A stretch of 64,000 nt of DNA from JAAYCI01 sp964550985 (GTDB taxonomy: Bacteria; Bacillota; Clostridia; Oscillospirales; Ruminococcaceae): positions 1 to 64,000 of the forward strand of contig CAZKBM010000001.1 in NCBI GenBank assembly GCA_964550985.1, read 5' to 3'. A model generated the notes under the pieces. That model was given only the letters and a program-made list of their open reading frames with translations, did not search any database and was not told the DNA's origin. Positions 40,260-48,866 of this stretch are shown here, one piece after another; within the stretch, counting starts at the first letter, position 1, and every line of letters starts with the position of its first letter. The position numbers were made by a program, and so were the translations under genes.

Positions 40260-41342
40260 ATGGATTTTACACCCGATCTCTCCGTCCAGGTGGCGGGCGT
40301 AGCAATGAAAAACCCCCTGGTTTTAAGCGAGGGGCCGCTCTCTGGCAGTGCGCGGCTTATCCAGCGCGCCGCCCAGCACAAAATGGGCGCCATAGTAACC
40401 AAAAGCGTGCGGATGGAACCCTCTAAAAGTGAAAACCCCTACATGATAGCCGCCTCGCGCGGGCTAATTAACGCCGATTGGACCGACCGGGGCTTTGAGG
40501 CCTGGCTGGAAGAGCTGGACACGCTAAAACTGGATAAGCCCCTGTTTGTGAATGTGGGGGTAAATTACTGTAAACCCCCCCGCGCGGCCCAGCTGGCCGA
40601 AGAACTGCAAAAACACGGGGCCTCGTTTGTCGCCTTTTCAGACTATGAGCCCGAAAACCTGGTAGAGGTGGTGCGCTACACCAAAAAAATTGCCACCGTG
40701 CCCATTATGGTAAAGTTGCCGCCTTTTGTAAAAAATATAGGTAGCTTGTGCCAGCGGCTGGAAGAAGCAGGGGTGGATATGATTGCCGCCATGGATGCAG
40801 TGGGCCCCGCCATGGATATTGACACCGAGAGCCGCAGCGCCATTCTGGGCTGCGAGGGGGCCTTTGGCTACCTCTCGTCGGCGCCCATCTTCCCCTTGAC
40901 CCTGGCCTATATTGCCGAAATTGCAGCCAATGTAAAGGTGCCGGTTTTGGGGGTGGGCGGGGTTTCTGCCCCGGAAGATGTGGTAAAAATGATACTGGCC
41001 GGGGCCACCTGTGTTGGGGTGGTGGGCACGGCCATCTTAAAAGGGGTTTCGGTGTTCGATACCCTGGTGGACGGGCTGGAAAACTGGATGCGCGAGCACG
41101 GGGTGAAAAACCTGGACGAAATTCGCGGCGCGGCGCAGCCCTCGATGCATCGGCCCCAGCGTACAGATTTGCGCGCCGTAGTGGACGCCCAAAAATGCAC
41201 GGGCTGTGCCCTGTGCCAGCGTAGCTGCTATGCAGCGGCCGTTGAAATGCAAAACAAAACCGCAACCGTAGGGCAATACTGCAGTGGTTGCGGCGTGTGC
41301 GAGAGTGTTTGCCCGGCCAAGGCCATCACCGTGCGCGTTTAA
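40260..41342 (+). CDS. PreA-like dihydropyrimidine dehydrogenase / dihydroorotate dehydrogenase family flavoprotein with two [4Fe-4S] clusters
   Basis: FMN TIM-barrel (about 1-290) of the DHOD/PreA family with KNPLVLSEGPLSG, MVKLPPF, the phosphate-binding GVGGVSAPEDV and CVGVVGTAIL. It is fused to a C-terminal ferredoxin domain (about 305-358) with CTGCALCQRSC and CSGCGVCESVCP. PreA reduces uracil or thymine together with the NADH-flavin subunit PreT. No preT-like gene is in the window, so the electron partner must be different or encoded elsewhere. ATG 40260 follows AAGGAGGCAAAGTCC. A different heterocyclic substrate is possible. Confidence 0.85.
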   Translation: MDFTPDLSVQVAGVAMKNPLVLSEGPLSGSARLIQRAAQHKMGAIVTKSVRMEPSKSENPYMIAASRGLINADWTDRGFEAWLEELDTLKLDKPLFVNVGVNYCKPPRAAQLAEELQKHGASFVAFSDYEPENLVEVVRYTKKIATVPIMVKLPPFVKNIGSLCQRLEEAGVDMIAAMDAVGPAMDIDTESRSAILGCEGAFGYLSSAPIFPLTLAYIAEIAANVKVPVLGVGGVSAPEDVVKMILAGATCVGVVGTAILKGVSVFDTLVDGLENWMREHGVKNLDEIRGAAQPSMHRPQRTDLRAVVDAQKCTGCALCQRSCYAAAVEMQNKTATVGQYCSGCGVCESVCPAKAITVRV

Positions 41343-41379
41343 AAAATACTCTTTATATAAACCGGGTAAGGAGCCTGCC

Positions 41380-42567
41380 ATGCTGAATGAGGAACGCCGT
41401 AAAATGCTGGCGGAACTGTGCGGCGAAATGCTGCGCACCCCCAGTGTAACGGGTGGTGAAAAAGAGATTGCCGCCCTTCTGTGCCGCCGGATGCTGGAAC
41501 TGGGTTTTGACGAGGCCCATGTGGACGAACTGGGCAATGCCGTTGGCTGTATTAAGGGCAGCGGCGGGGGCAAAACCCTGCTGCTGGACGGCCACATCGA
41601 CACCGTGGAGGTGCCAAGGCCTGAGGCCTGGAGCCACCCGCCCTTTGGGGGCGAAATTGCCGAGGGCCGCATCTATGGCCGGGGTGCGGCCGATATGAAG
41701 TGTGCCCTGGCTGCCATGGCCCTGGCCGCGGGCTGCCTCTGCCGCGATAAACGCCCAAAGGGCGATGTGTATGTAAGCGGCACAGCCCTGGAAGAGATTG
41801 CCGAGGGAACCTCCCTGCTACACGTTTTAGAGGAAACGAAACCGGATGTTGTGCTGATTGGTGAGGCCACAAGGTTAAACCTAAACATTGGCCAGCGCGG
41901 CCGGGCCGAAATTTTACTGGAAACCTACGGCAAAAGCGCCCACTCCTCAAACCCCGAAATAGGGGTAAATGCCGTTTGGAAGATGATAAAACTGCTGGAA
42001 AAATTGCGTGCCCTACCCGTTAGCCACAGCGAGGAACTGGGCGAAGGGATTTTGGAACTTACCGATATCATCTCTTCCCCCTACCCGGGCGCTTCGGTGG
42101 TGCCAGAGCGCTGCACCGTCACCTTTGACCGCCGCCTGTTGGCAGGGGAGGATGAAGAGGCCGTACTGGGGGCCATCCGCGCCGAAATTGCGGCTTTAAA
42201 AGCCGAGGATAAGGATTTTGCCGCCGAGGTCTCCATAGCGGGGATGGAACTCGCCTTTTACACCGGCGCAACACGGCCCCACAAAAAGTTTGCCCCGGCC
42301 TGGCATCTTGACCGCAAAAACCAGGGCCCACTGGTTGAAACGGCCCTGGCCGCCCTGCAAAGCACCGGGCTCAAGCCCAAGGTTTCAGCCTATAAATTCT
42401 GCACAAACGGCAGCGCCTCGGCGGGGATGCTGGGGATACCAACCCTGGGTTTTGGCCCCTGCGCCGAATGGCAGGCCCATGTGGTGGACGAGTACTGCGA
42501 GCTTAGCGAGGTGTATAAGGCCGCCGAAGGGTATTACGCGCTGATAGACGCGCTGGCAAACGGCTAG
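41380..42567 (+). CDS. M20 family hydrolase, YgeY-like
   Basis: A 395-residue metallohydrolase with LDGHIDTVEVP (His and Asp ligands), YGRGAADMKC, the catalytic Glu pair in TALEEIAEG, IGEATRLNLNIGQRGRAEI and the C-terminal TNGSASAGMLGIPTLGFGP. The last two blocks resemble E. coli YgeY, encoded in the xdh/ssnA purine cluster and implicated by family context in purine-derived ureide breakdown. The ORF opens 32 codons earlier, but ATG 41380 has TAAGGAGCCTGCC in front. It lies between the PreA-like gene and the second amidohydrolase. Confidence 0.83.
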   Translation: MLNEERRKMLAELCGEMLRTPSVTGGEKEIAALLCRRMLELGFDEAHVDELGNAVGCIKGSGGGKTLLLDGHIDTVEVPRPEAWSHPPFGGEIAEGRIYGRGAADMKCALAAMALAAGCLCRDKRPKGDVYVSGTALEEIAEGTSLLHVLEETKPDVVLIGEATRLNLNIGQRGRAEILLETYGKSAHSSNPEIGVNAVWKMIKLLEKLRALPVSHSEELGEGILELTDIISSPYPGASVVPERCTVTFDRRLLAGEDEEAVLGAIRAEIAALKAEDKDFAAEVSIAGMELAFYTGATRPHKKFAPAWHLDRKNQGPLVETALAALQSTGLKPKVSAYKFCTNGSASAGMLGIPTLGFGPCAEWQAHVVDEYCELSEVYKAAEGYYALIDALANG

Positions 42568-42605
42568 GTTTTGCCGGGTTACAGTGCCGGTTGTAGGAGG
42601 AAAAA

Positions 42606-44012
42606 ATGCTAGATTTACTGATACAAAACGGAATGCTGCTGACGCTGGACGGGCAGCGCCGGGTGTTTGCAGGCGATGTGGCCGTGCAGGACGGCAAGAT
42701 TGTGAAACTGGGAGATTGCAGCGGCCTCACGGCGCAAAAGGTCTTGGATGCCAAGGGCTGCGCCGTGATGCCGGGGCTCATCAACTGCCATACCCATATT
42801 TACCAGGCGCTGATTGAGGGCATTGGCTATGACATGCACTTTGAGCCCTGGAACTGGCGTTTTTTATTCCCCATTGTAAGCCGCATGACCCCCCGCCACA
42901 GCCGGGTAAGCGCCCAACTGGCGGCGCTGGAGATGATAAAAAGCGGCACCACCACGGTGTGTGACCACTGGTATATGCACACCAGCTTTGAAAATGTGCG
43001 CCAGCTTGCCTCGGCGCTGGACGAGAGCGGCTTACGGGCCAACGTGGTGTACGGCCTGCTGGACCGCTCCTTCGCAGGGGAAAACCTGGACGACGCCAGC
43101 ATGACCATGGTGCATACCCTGAATGACCTGATGGACGACGCTGCCAAGTTTACGCGGGAATGGCACCGCAAAAACCGCACCACCGTGGCGCTGGGCGTGG
43201 GCACCACGCAGGATGCCTCGCCCGAACTACTGGCGGCCTCGCAGCAGTTTTGCCTGCAAAACGGCCTGCAAAACAACTTCCATGTGGCTGGTTGGAGCGA
43301 TTTGATTGCCAACTGCTACCGCGAGTTCCGTATGCGGGATGTGGAGTACCTGGAAAAACTAGGCTATGTGGGCCCCAACATGGTGTATGTGCACGCGGTG
43401 TGGCTTACCCCCGAAGAGGTGGAGATTATTGCAAAAACCCAAACCAAGGTGGTGCACTGCCCGGCGGCCAACAGCCAGCTTGCCTATGGCATAGCCCCGG
43501 TTAGTGAACTTCTGGTAAGGGGCGCGTCGGTCTCTCTGGGCACCGATGGCGCGGCCAGCTACACCTACGATCTATTTGGCCTGATGCGACTTGCAGGCTA
43601 CTTGCAAAAGCAAAAACACCTCAGCGCCGATGTGCTTACCGCCGAGCAGGCCCTTGAGATGGCCACGGTGAACGGCGCGCGCACCCTGGGCATGGAAAAA
43701 GAGATAGGCAGCCTGGAAGTGGGAAAACAGGCCGACCTGATTTTGGTGGACTTCCAAAAACCACATCTATTGCCGGTAAACCGTTTTGCGCCAAAACTTG
43801 TGTACAGCGCAAACGGGGCCGATGTACGCACGGCCGTAATAGGCGGCCAGGTGGTGATGCAAGACCGCAGGGTGCTAACCCTGGACGAAGAGGCCATACT
43901 GCATGAGGCGGAACTTTGCGCCAAAGAACTGGTGGCCGGGGCCTCGAACAGCGACACCGAAAAACTGATTGGCGCGCCCTGGGGCGCCAAACGCCCCTAC
44001 TGGCGCAGCTAA
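42606..44012 (+). CDS. Amidohydrolase, SsnA/TrzN-like family (paralogue 2)
   Basis: A 468-residue metal-dependent hydrolase. Metal ligands are conserved: HTH (62-64), His226, His263 (YVHAVWL) and Asp314 (LGTDGAAS). The beta-5 motif reads HVAG, so the acid/base residue of the usual HxxE is replaced by Gly229, as in some TrzN-like or hydrolytic rather than deaminating members. The segment at 75-95 (YDMHFEPWNWRFLFPI) is aromatic-rich and should shape the substrate pocket. The ATG follows TGTAGGAGGAAAAA. It sits between an M20 hydrolase and a GH1 enzyme in the same operon. The substrate is unknown. Confidence 0.82.
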   Translation: MLDLLIQNGMLLTLDGQRRVFAGDVAVQDGKIVKLGDCSGLTAQKVLDAKGCAVMPGLINCHTHIYQALIEGIGYDMHFEPWNWRFLFPIVSRMTPRHSRVSAQLAALEMIKSGTTTVCDHWYMHTSFENVRQLASALDESGLRANVVYGLLDRSFAGENLDDASMTMVHTLNDLMDDAAKFTREWHRKNRTTVALGVGTTQDASPELLAASQQFCLQNGLQNNFHVAGWSDLIANCYREFRMRDVEYLEKLGYVGPNMVYVHAVWLTPEEVEIIAKTQTKVVHCPAANSQLAYGIAPVSELLVRGASVSLGTDGAASYTYDLFGLMRLAGYLQKQKHLSADVLTAEQALEMATVNGARTLGMEKEIGSLEVGKQADLILVDFQKPHLLPVNRFAPKLVYSANGADVRTAVIGGQVVMQDRRVLTLDEEAILHEAELCAKELVAGASNSDTEKLIGAPWGAKRPYWRS

Positions 44013-44035
44013 GGGAAATATAAGGAGAAAAAAGC

Positions 44036-45388
44036 ATGGGAAAGCTGGAATTTCCAAAGGGTTTCATCTGGGGGGTGGGCAACAGCGCCTATCAAAGCGA
44101 GGGGGCCTGGAACGAGGATGGCAGGGGGGAATCCATCTGGGACCGCTACTGCCATATCCCCGGCAATATTGTAAACGGGGAAAGCGGAGACGTGGCCAGC
44201 GATTTTTACCACCGCTATAAGGAGGATATTGCCCTTTTGAAGGAGATGGGCATCCCCCACTTCCGGCTATCCATTGCCTGGACGCGCATTATACCCGATG
44301 GCAAAGGGGAGGTAAACCCCAAGGGGATTGCCTTTTACCACAAGGTGCTGGATGAGCTTTTGCAAAACGGCATACAGCCCATGGTTACGCTGTACTGGTG
44401 GGATTTGCCCCAAAAATTGCAGGACGCGGGCGGCTGGCAAAACCGGGAGACGGCCCATCACTTCGAACGCTACGCCCGGATACTGTTTAACGAATATGGA
44501 AGCCGGGTAAAGCGCTGGATCACCTTTGATGAACCCTTTTGCGGCGCTTTTATTGGGCACTACATCGGCACATATGCCCCCGGCCTACGCGATTTTTCGG
44601 CCGCGCTGGCGGCCAGCTACCATATGCTTTTGGCCCACGGCAAGGCCGTGGCCGCCTGTCACGAAATGCTGCCCGGCGCTAAAATTGGCATAGCGCTGAA
44701 CCTTTCAGACTGCAAACCTGCGCAGGACACGCCGGGAGACAGGGCCGCCGCCAAACGGGCCGACGGTTACCGCAACCGCTGGTTTTTAGATCCCCTCTAT
44801 AAGGGCGCCTTCCCCAAAGATATGCTGGACTGGTACAGGGAGAAAGGGGCGGTGTTGCCCGAAATGCGCCCCGAGGACGCAAAGGTTATAGGCGCCCGGC
44901 AGGATTTTTTGGGCCTCAACTACTATTCCCCCCACTTTTATGTGCAGGATGAGGCCGCCTGGCCACTGGCGGCTAAGGCGGTAAAAACCGGCAAACCAAT
45001 AAACGATATCGGCTGGGAGATGGTGCCCGAAGCTTTGTATAACATCCTTTTGCGGGTAAAGCGAGACTATGGCGACATTGAAGTGATGATTACCGAAAAC
45101 GGCAACTGTGTTACCGATAACCCAAACCGCGAGGGGAAGGTGGTGGACGATGGGCGCATAGATTATATTTACCAGCACCTCATCTGGCTGCACAAAGCCA
45201 TGGACGAGGGGGTGAAGGTAAGCGGCTATTACGCCTTCAGCTTTGCCGATAACCTGGAGTGGGCCCTTGGCTACACAAAGCGTTTTGGCCTTGTATATGT
45301 AAATTTTGAAACGCAGGAGCGGATTATTAAAGAGAGCGGCCACTGGTATGCAAAAACCATACGGCAAAACGGGTTTGAACTGGTGTAA
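44036..45388 (+). CDS. Glycoside hydrolase family 1 enzyme with altered glycone-binding residues
   Basis: A complete GH1 barrel of 450 residues. The catalytic acid/base Glu166 (FDEP) and nucleophile Glu354 (ITENG) are present, and Gln20, Asn295, Tyr297, Glu408 and Trp409 of the sugar site are kept. Three residues that hold the sugar in normal beta-glucosidases differ: the His of HWDLPQ is Trp121 (YWWDLPQ), the Asn of TFNEP is Asp165 (TFDEP), and the Trp of the WSxxDN region is Phe401. It should cleave a beta-glycosidic bond of an unusual glycoside. There is no signal peptide and no PTS partner, so the substrate is imported uncharged. The ATG follows TAAGGAGAAAAAAGC. Its place among nucleobase-type genes raises the possibility of a nucleoside-like or glycosylated heterocycle. 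Confidence 0.9.
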   Translation: MGKLEFPKGFIWGVGNSAYQSEGAWNEDGRGESIWDRYCHIPGNIVNGESGDVASDFYHRYKEDIALLKEMGIPHFRLSIAWTRIIPDGKGEVNPKGIAFYHKVLDELLQNGIQPMVTLYWWDLPQKLQDAGGWQNRETAHHFERYARILFNEYGSRVKRWITFDEPFCGAFIGHYIGTYAPGLRDFSAALAASYHMLLAHGKAVAACHEMLPGAKIGIALNLSDCKPAQDTPGDRAAAKRADGYRNRWFLDPLYKGAFPKDMLDWYREKGAVLPEMRPEDAKVIGARQDFLGLNYYSPHFYVQDEAAWPLAAKAVKTGKPINDIGWEMVPEALYNILLRVKRDYGDIEVMITENGNCVTDNPNREGKVVDDGRIDYIYQHLIWLHKAMDEGVKVSGYYAFSFADNLEWALGYTKRFGLVYVNFETQERIIKESGHWYAKTIRQNGFELV

Positions 45389-45477
45389 TTCCCACGCTTG
45401 TAAGAGGCAGGCAAAGCCACCCGGCCACCGGGCAAAAAAACACGGCGTTCGGCGGCCCTGTGAAACAGGGAGGGAAA

Positions 45478-46350
45478 ATGGCAATGGAAACACTGATAGA
45501 GGCAAAAGGGTTTGGCTTTCGGTACAAAGAGGCCAAAACCAAAGCGCTGGAAGGCATAGACCTTACCATTCACAAAGGGGAGATACTGGGGGTTATAGGC
45601 CCCACAGGCGCGGGTAAAACCACCTTATGTAGAGCCATTGTTGGTATTGTGCCCCAGATACACGAGGGGGAGTTTGAGGGCGAATTAAACGTGTTTGGCA
45701 GGGACGTAAAAAGCTACACCATGCCCGAACTCTCCAGCATGATAGGCTATGTACACCAGGATGCCGAGAGCCAGCTACTGATGACAAACATTGAGCGGGA
45801 GATTGTTTTCCCGCTGGAAAACCTGTGCCTGCCGCGCAGCGAAATACACGACAGGCTGGAGATGGCCCTGCACCTGGTGCATTTGGAGGATTACCGCACC
45901 CGCCACCCTTACTATCTAAGCGGCGGGCAGCGGCAGAGGGTGGTGCTGGCAACGGCCCTTGCCATGAACCCCGACGTGCTGATTTTGGATGAGGCCACCA
46001 GCGAGGTGGACCCCATAGGCGCGCAGGAGATTATGGCCGTGGCAAAAGAACTGAACGAAAAGGGCAAAACCATAGTGCTGATAGAACACAACATGGAGGA
46101 ACTCTCCCTGTACGCCCACCGTATTGCGGTGTTAAACCACGGCAGTTTGGTGTGCCAGGGGGCCATGGCCCAGGTGCTTACCGATGTAAAGATGCTAGAC
46201 GGGCTGGAACTGTACCCGCCCGAGGTGACCCAGCTTTTTATGGAACTACAAAAAATGGGCCTTTCCCTACCCAGCATACCCGCCACCTATGAGGAGGCCC
46301 AAACCCTTTTGGCACAGTTGCTTTACAAAGAGGGGAGGGAGGGCGCGTGA
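45478..46350 (+). CDS. ecfA1: Energy-coupling factor transporter ATPase (EcfA1-like)
   Basis: First ATPase of an ECF importer, 290 residues, with Walker A GPTGAGKTTLCR, Q-loop VHQDAESQL, a full LSGGQRQRVVLA signature and Walker B VLILDEATSEVD. ATG 45478 has GGGAGGGAAA upstream, and ATG 45484 is a close alternative. The downstream gene starts inside its stop codon region (GTGA). It works with EcfA2, EcfT and the S component just downstream, so this importer is a dedicated four-gene set. Confidence 0.92.
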   Translation: MAMETLIEAKGFGFRYKEAKTKALEGIDLTIHKGEILGVIGPTGAGKTTLCRAIVGIVPQIHEGEFEGELNVFGRDVKSYTMPELSSMIGYVHQDAESQLLMTNIEREIVFPLENLCLPRSEIHDRLEMALHLVHLEDYRTRHPYYLSGGQRQRVVLATALAMNPDVLILDEATSEVDPIGAQEIMAVAKELNEKGKTIVLIEHNMEELSLYAHRIAVLNHGSLVCQGAMAQVLTDVKMLDGLELYPPEVTQLFMELQKMGLSLPSIPATYEEAQTLLAQLLYKEGREGA

Positions 46351-47207
46351 TTGGCTTTGACCCTGAAATAGAGAACGTGGTAGAGGTAAAGGACCTGGTG
46401 TACACCTACCAGCCCATGAACCACATGGCCTTAAAACACATAGATTTAACCATAAAACGCCAGGAATTTGTGGCCATCATCGGGCAGAACGGTAGCGGCA
46501 AAACCACTCTGATTAAACACCTGAACGGGCTGCACAAGCCCACTTCCGGGCAGGTGCTGGTGGGGGGCACACCCGTTACCAGCCAAAAAGTTTCTCAGCT
46601 GGCCCATTACATCGGCTATGTATTCCAAAACCCGGCAAACCAAATTTTTGCCGAGACGGTGGAGAAAGAGATCGCCTTTGGCCCCAAAAACCTGGGCTAC
46701 GATGAGGATACCGTTAGCCGCCTGGTGGACGAGGCGCTAAAAACCCAGGAGCTGGAGGATGTGCGCGAGGAGATGCCCTTTATGCTGGGGCGCGGGCAAT
46801 TACAGCGCCTGGCCGTGGCCTCCACCCTCTCTATGGATCCCAAAGTGCTGATTATAGACGAGCCCACCACCGGCCTTGACTGGCGGGAGTGCATCCACGT
46901 GATGGAACTTGTGAAAAAGCTGAACGAGCGCGGCCACACCATTATCATGACCACCCACAACATGAGCCTTGTCTCGCTATACGCAAAGCGGGTGGTGGTG
47001 CTGCGCTTGGGCGAAAAGATTTTGGACGGGCCGATGGATGAGGTGTTCAGCCAAACCGAGCTTTTGAAAAGCGCCTATATCAAACCCCCACAGCTTTTCC
47101 GCCTGTTAAGCGGTCACCCCGAAATCAAGGTTCAAAACCACAGCGTGCAGGGCGTTGCCAAAGCCCTTATGCAGGTTTTGCAGCAGAAGGGGGGGCGGGC
47201 TGTATGA
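46347..47207 (+). CDS. ecfA2: Energy-coupling factor transporter ATPase (EcfA2-like) with diverged signature
   Basis: Second ECF ATPase, 286 residues. Walker A GQNGSGKTTLIKH, Q-loop VFQNPANQI and Walker B VLIIDEPTTGLD are intact. The ABC signature reads LGRGQLQRLAVAS instead of LSGGQ, so one of the two composite ATP sites of the heterodimer is probably impaired, an asymmetry seen in other heterodimeric ABC ATPases. It starts with GTG 46347 and overlaps ecfA1 by four bases. It overlaps ecfT at its end. Confidence 0.9.
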   Translation: MIGFDPEIENVVEVKDLVYTYQPMNHMALKHIDLTIKRQEFVAIIGQNGSGKTTLIKHLNGLHKPTSGQVLVGGTPVTSQKVSQLAHYIGYVFQNPANQIFAETVEKEIAFGPKNLGYDEDTVSRLVDEALKTQELEDVREEMPFMLGRGQLQRLAVASTLSMDPKVLIIDEPTTGLDWRECIHVMELVKKLNERGHTIIMTTHNMSLVSLYAKRVVVLRLGEKILDGPMDEVFSQTELLKSAYIKPPQLFRLLSGHPEIKVQNHSVQGVAKALMQVLQQKGGRAV

Positions 47208-48013
47208 CGGTACTAGCCATGATGGAGGCCGCGAAGGGAAATTCCCCCTTTCACAGGCTGAACCCGCTGGCCAAGATGTTCTTCTGCCTTTGCATGATCG
47301 CCATCCCCATTGTAACGGTAAACCCTTTTGCCACGGTGCCCATCATTTTGGTGGTGTGGGTTTTGGGTTTTGCCTCGGGGCTGCGCAAAATCTTTACCAG
47401 CTCGGTGCTTAAAACCTACGCGGTCATGCTCAGCTTTATCGTCATCATCTGGCCGCTGTTTTATGGCAAGGGCGAGACAGTGCTTGTGAACTGGGGCATT
47501 ATCCACATCACGCTGGAGGGCATTTACTATGCCTTTGCCCAGGGCTTCCGCATTGCGGCGGCGGTTACGGGTTGCCTGTATTTTGTAATGACCACCGAAA
47601 TCATCGATATCTCCTCGGCTCTGGGCATGGTGCTGCAAAAGTTTGGCATCTCCTACACCGGGCCGCTGATGTTCACAAGCGCGTTCAAATTTTTGCCGGA
47701 GTTTATGAGCGATTTTGAGACCATCAAAGAGGCCTTTATGACCCGTGGCTTTGAACTGGACAAGGGCAATTTTGCCCAAAAGATTAAAAACTACGTGCCC
47801 CTGTTTGTACCGCTGATGGATTCCTCGCTGGATAAGGCGAACAATATTGCCACAGCCATGCAGCTAAGGGCCTTTGGCTATAGCAAAAAGCGCACCTATT
47901 ACGTAAAATACAAGTTTGGCCTGGCCGAGGTTTTGTTCATGCTTTTGGGGCTTGCCTGTGTGGGTTTTGGGGTGTTTGCAAACATCGTGCAACTGGGCGG
48001 TTTTAACCTGTAG
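47204..48013 (+). CDS. ecfT: Energy-coupling factor transporter transmembrane protein EcfT
   Basis: Membrane scaffold of the ECF importer, 269 residues, with about five to six hydrophobic helices and the two cytoplasmic coupling motifs of EcfT (TRGF near residue 180 and LRAFG near 220) that dock onto the ATPases. ATG 47204 overlaps the ecfA2 stop (ATGA). It is followed by the S component after 119 bp. Confidence 0.92.
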   Translation: MTVLAMMEAAKGNSPFHRLNPLAKMFFCLCMIAIPIVTVNPFATVPIILVVWVLGFASGLRKIFTSSVLKTYAVMLSFIVIIWPLFYGKGETVLVNWGIIHITLEGIYYAFAQGFRIAAAVTGCLYFVMTTEIIDISSALGMVLQKFGISYTGPLMFTSAFKFLPEFMSDFETIKEAFMTRGFELDKGNFAQKIKNYVPLFVPLMDSSLDKANNIATAMQLRAFGYSKKRTYYVKYKFGLAEVLFMLLGLACVGFGVFANIVQLGGFNL

Positions 48014-48132
48014 CCCGGCGCTTTCCCTTTTTTGTATCCGCGCGCAGTTTTGGCCGGCGGCAGGGTATGGCGGGTACGGCGGCCGCCCAAACTGGGTATT
48101 AGCATAACGCAAGTTTGCGAGGTGAGGAATTC

Positions 48133-48705
48133 ATGCTAAAACAAAAATTTAAACCCATTCACATCGCGCTCATCATTGTGGGGGCTGTGCTGTACGGCCT
48201 TGGCTCGTTTGCCACCATGGGCATCGCCATTGGCACCGTCACCCTGCGTCCCGCGGCTTTCATCTCCTGCGCCTGGGGCCTGCTGTTTGGCCCCTGGGTA
48301 GGCGGCCTTTCGGCGGCCATAGGCAACACGTTTATCTCCGATATTTTGTCCGGCTGGTTTGGCATTGGCGGCGTAGGCGGCTTTGTGGGCAACTTCCTAA
48401 TGGGCTTTCTGCCGGCGCTGCTGGTGCGCAATGTGCGTAAGTGGTGGCAAATCAGCCTTTGGTCGGGTGTTTCGGCCGTGCTGTGCGCCGTGTGCATTGC
48501 AGGCTGGCAGGTCATCATGGGCATACAACCCGTGTTCTGGCCCATGTTCTCCATCGTCTGCGTCAGCAATATCCCGGTAAACGTCATTGCCACTCCCATT
48601 GTGGTGGCCCTGCTCATTGACCGGGTGGCAAAACGTGGCATGTACTGGCGGGAACTGCCCCCAAAACTTGCCAAAGACGCCGGTAACACCGGGCAAAAGC
48701 AATAG
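48133..48705 (+). CDS. ECF transporter S component (substrate unknown)
   Basis: A 190-residue membrane protein with six predicted helices, typical of ECF substrate-binding S components (first helix HIALIIVGAVLYGLGSF, a glycine-rich loop FGIGGVGGFVGNFLMG). ATG 48133 follows GGTGAGGAATTC; the earlier in-frame start lacks a ribosome site. Its neighbours suggest a nucleobase, vitamin or a product of this pathway, but the S-component sequence does not match a class I can name. No riboswitch was recognised upstream. Confidence 0.82.
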   Translation: MLKQKFKPIHIALIIVGAVLYGLGSFATMGIAIGTVTLRPAAFISCAWGLLFGPWVGGLSAAIGNTFISDILSGWFGIGGVGGFVGNFLMGFLPALLVRNVRKWWQISLWSGVSAVLCAVCIAGWQVIMGIQPVFWPMFSIVCVSNIPVNVIATPIVVALLIDRVAKRGMYWRELPPKLAKDAGNTGQKQ

Positions 48706-48776
48706 AGTAAGGCTTGCCTCCGCCGCCCTTTGCGGTAAAGGGCAGCTGGGGCGGCAGGTGCAAAACTGCCTGTATG

Positions 48777-48808
48777 CGCGGCGGGCCGCCCGCCACCGCC
48801 CGGCCGCG
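48777..48808 (+). other. GC-rich hairpin between the ECF S component and the next gene
   Basis: CGCGGCGGGC (48777-48786) pairs with GCCCGGCCGCG (48798-48808) with one bulged base. There is no T-run after it. It could slow transcription or protect mRNA. The 161-bp gap has no other clear signal. Confidence 0.35.
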
Positions 48809-48866
48809 TGTATATTGCAAACTGAGGTGAAAGTATCAAAAAAGCTTGAAAGGAGGCCCTTCCCGC

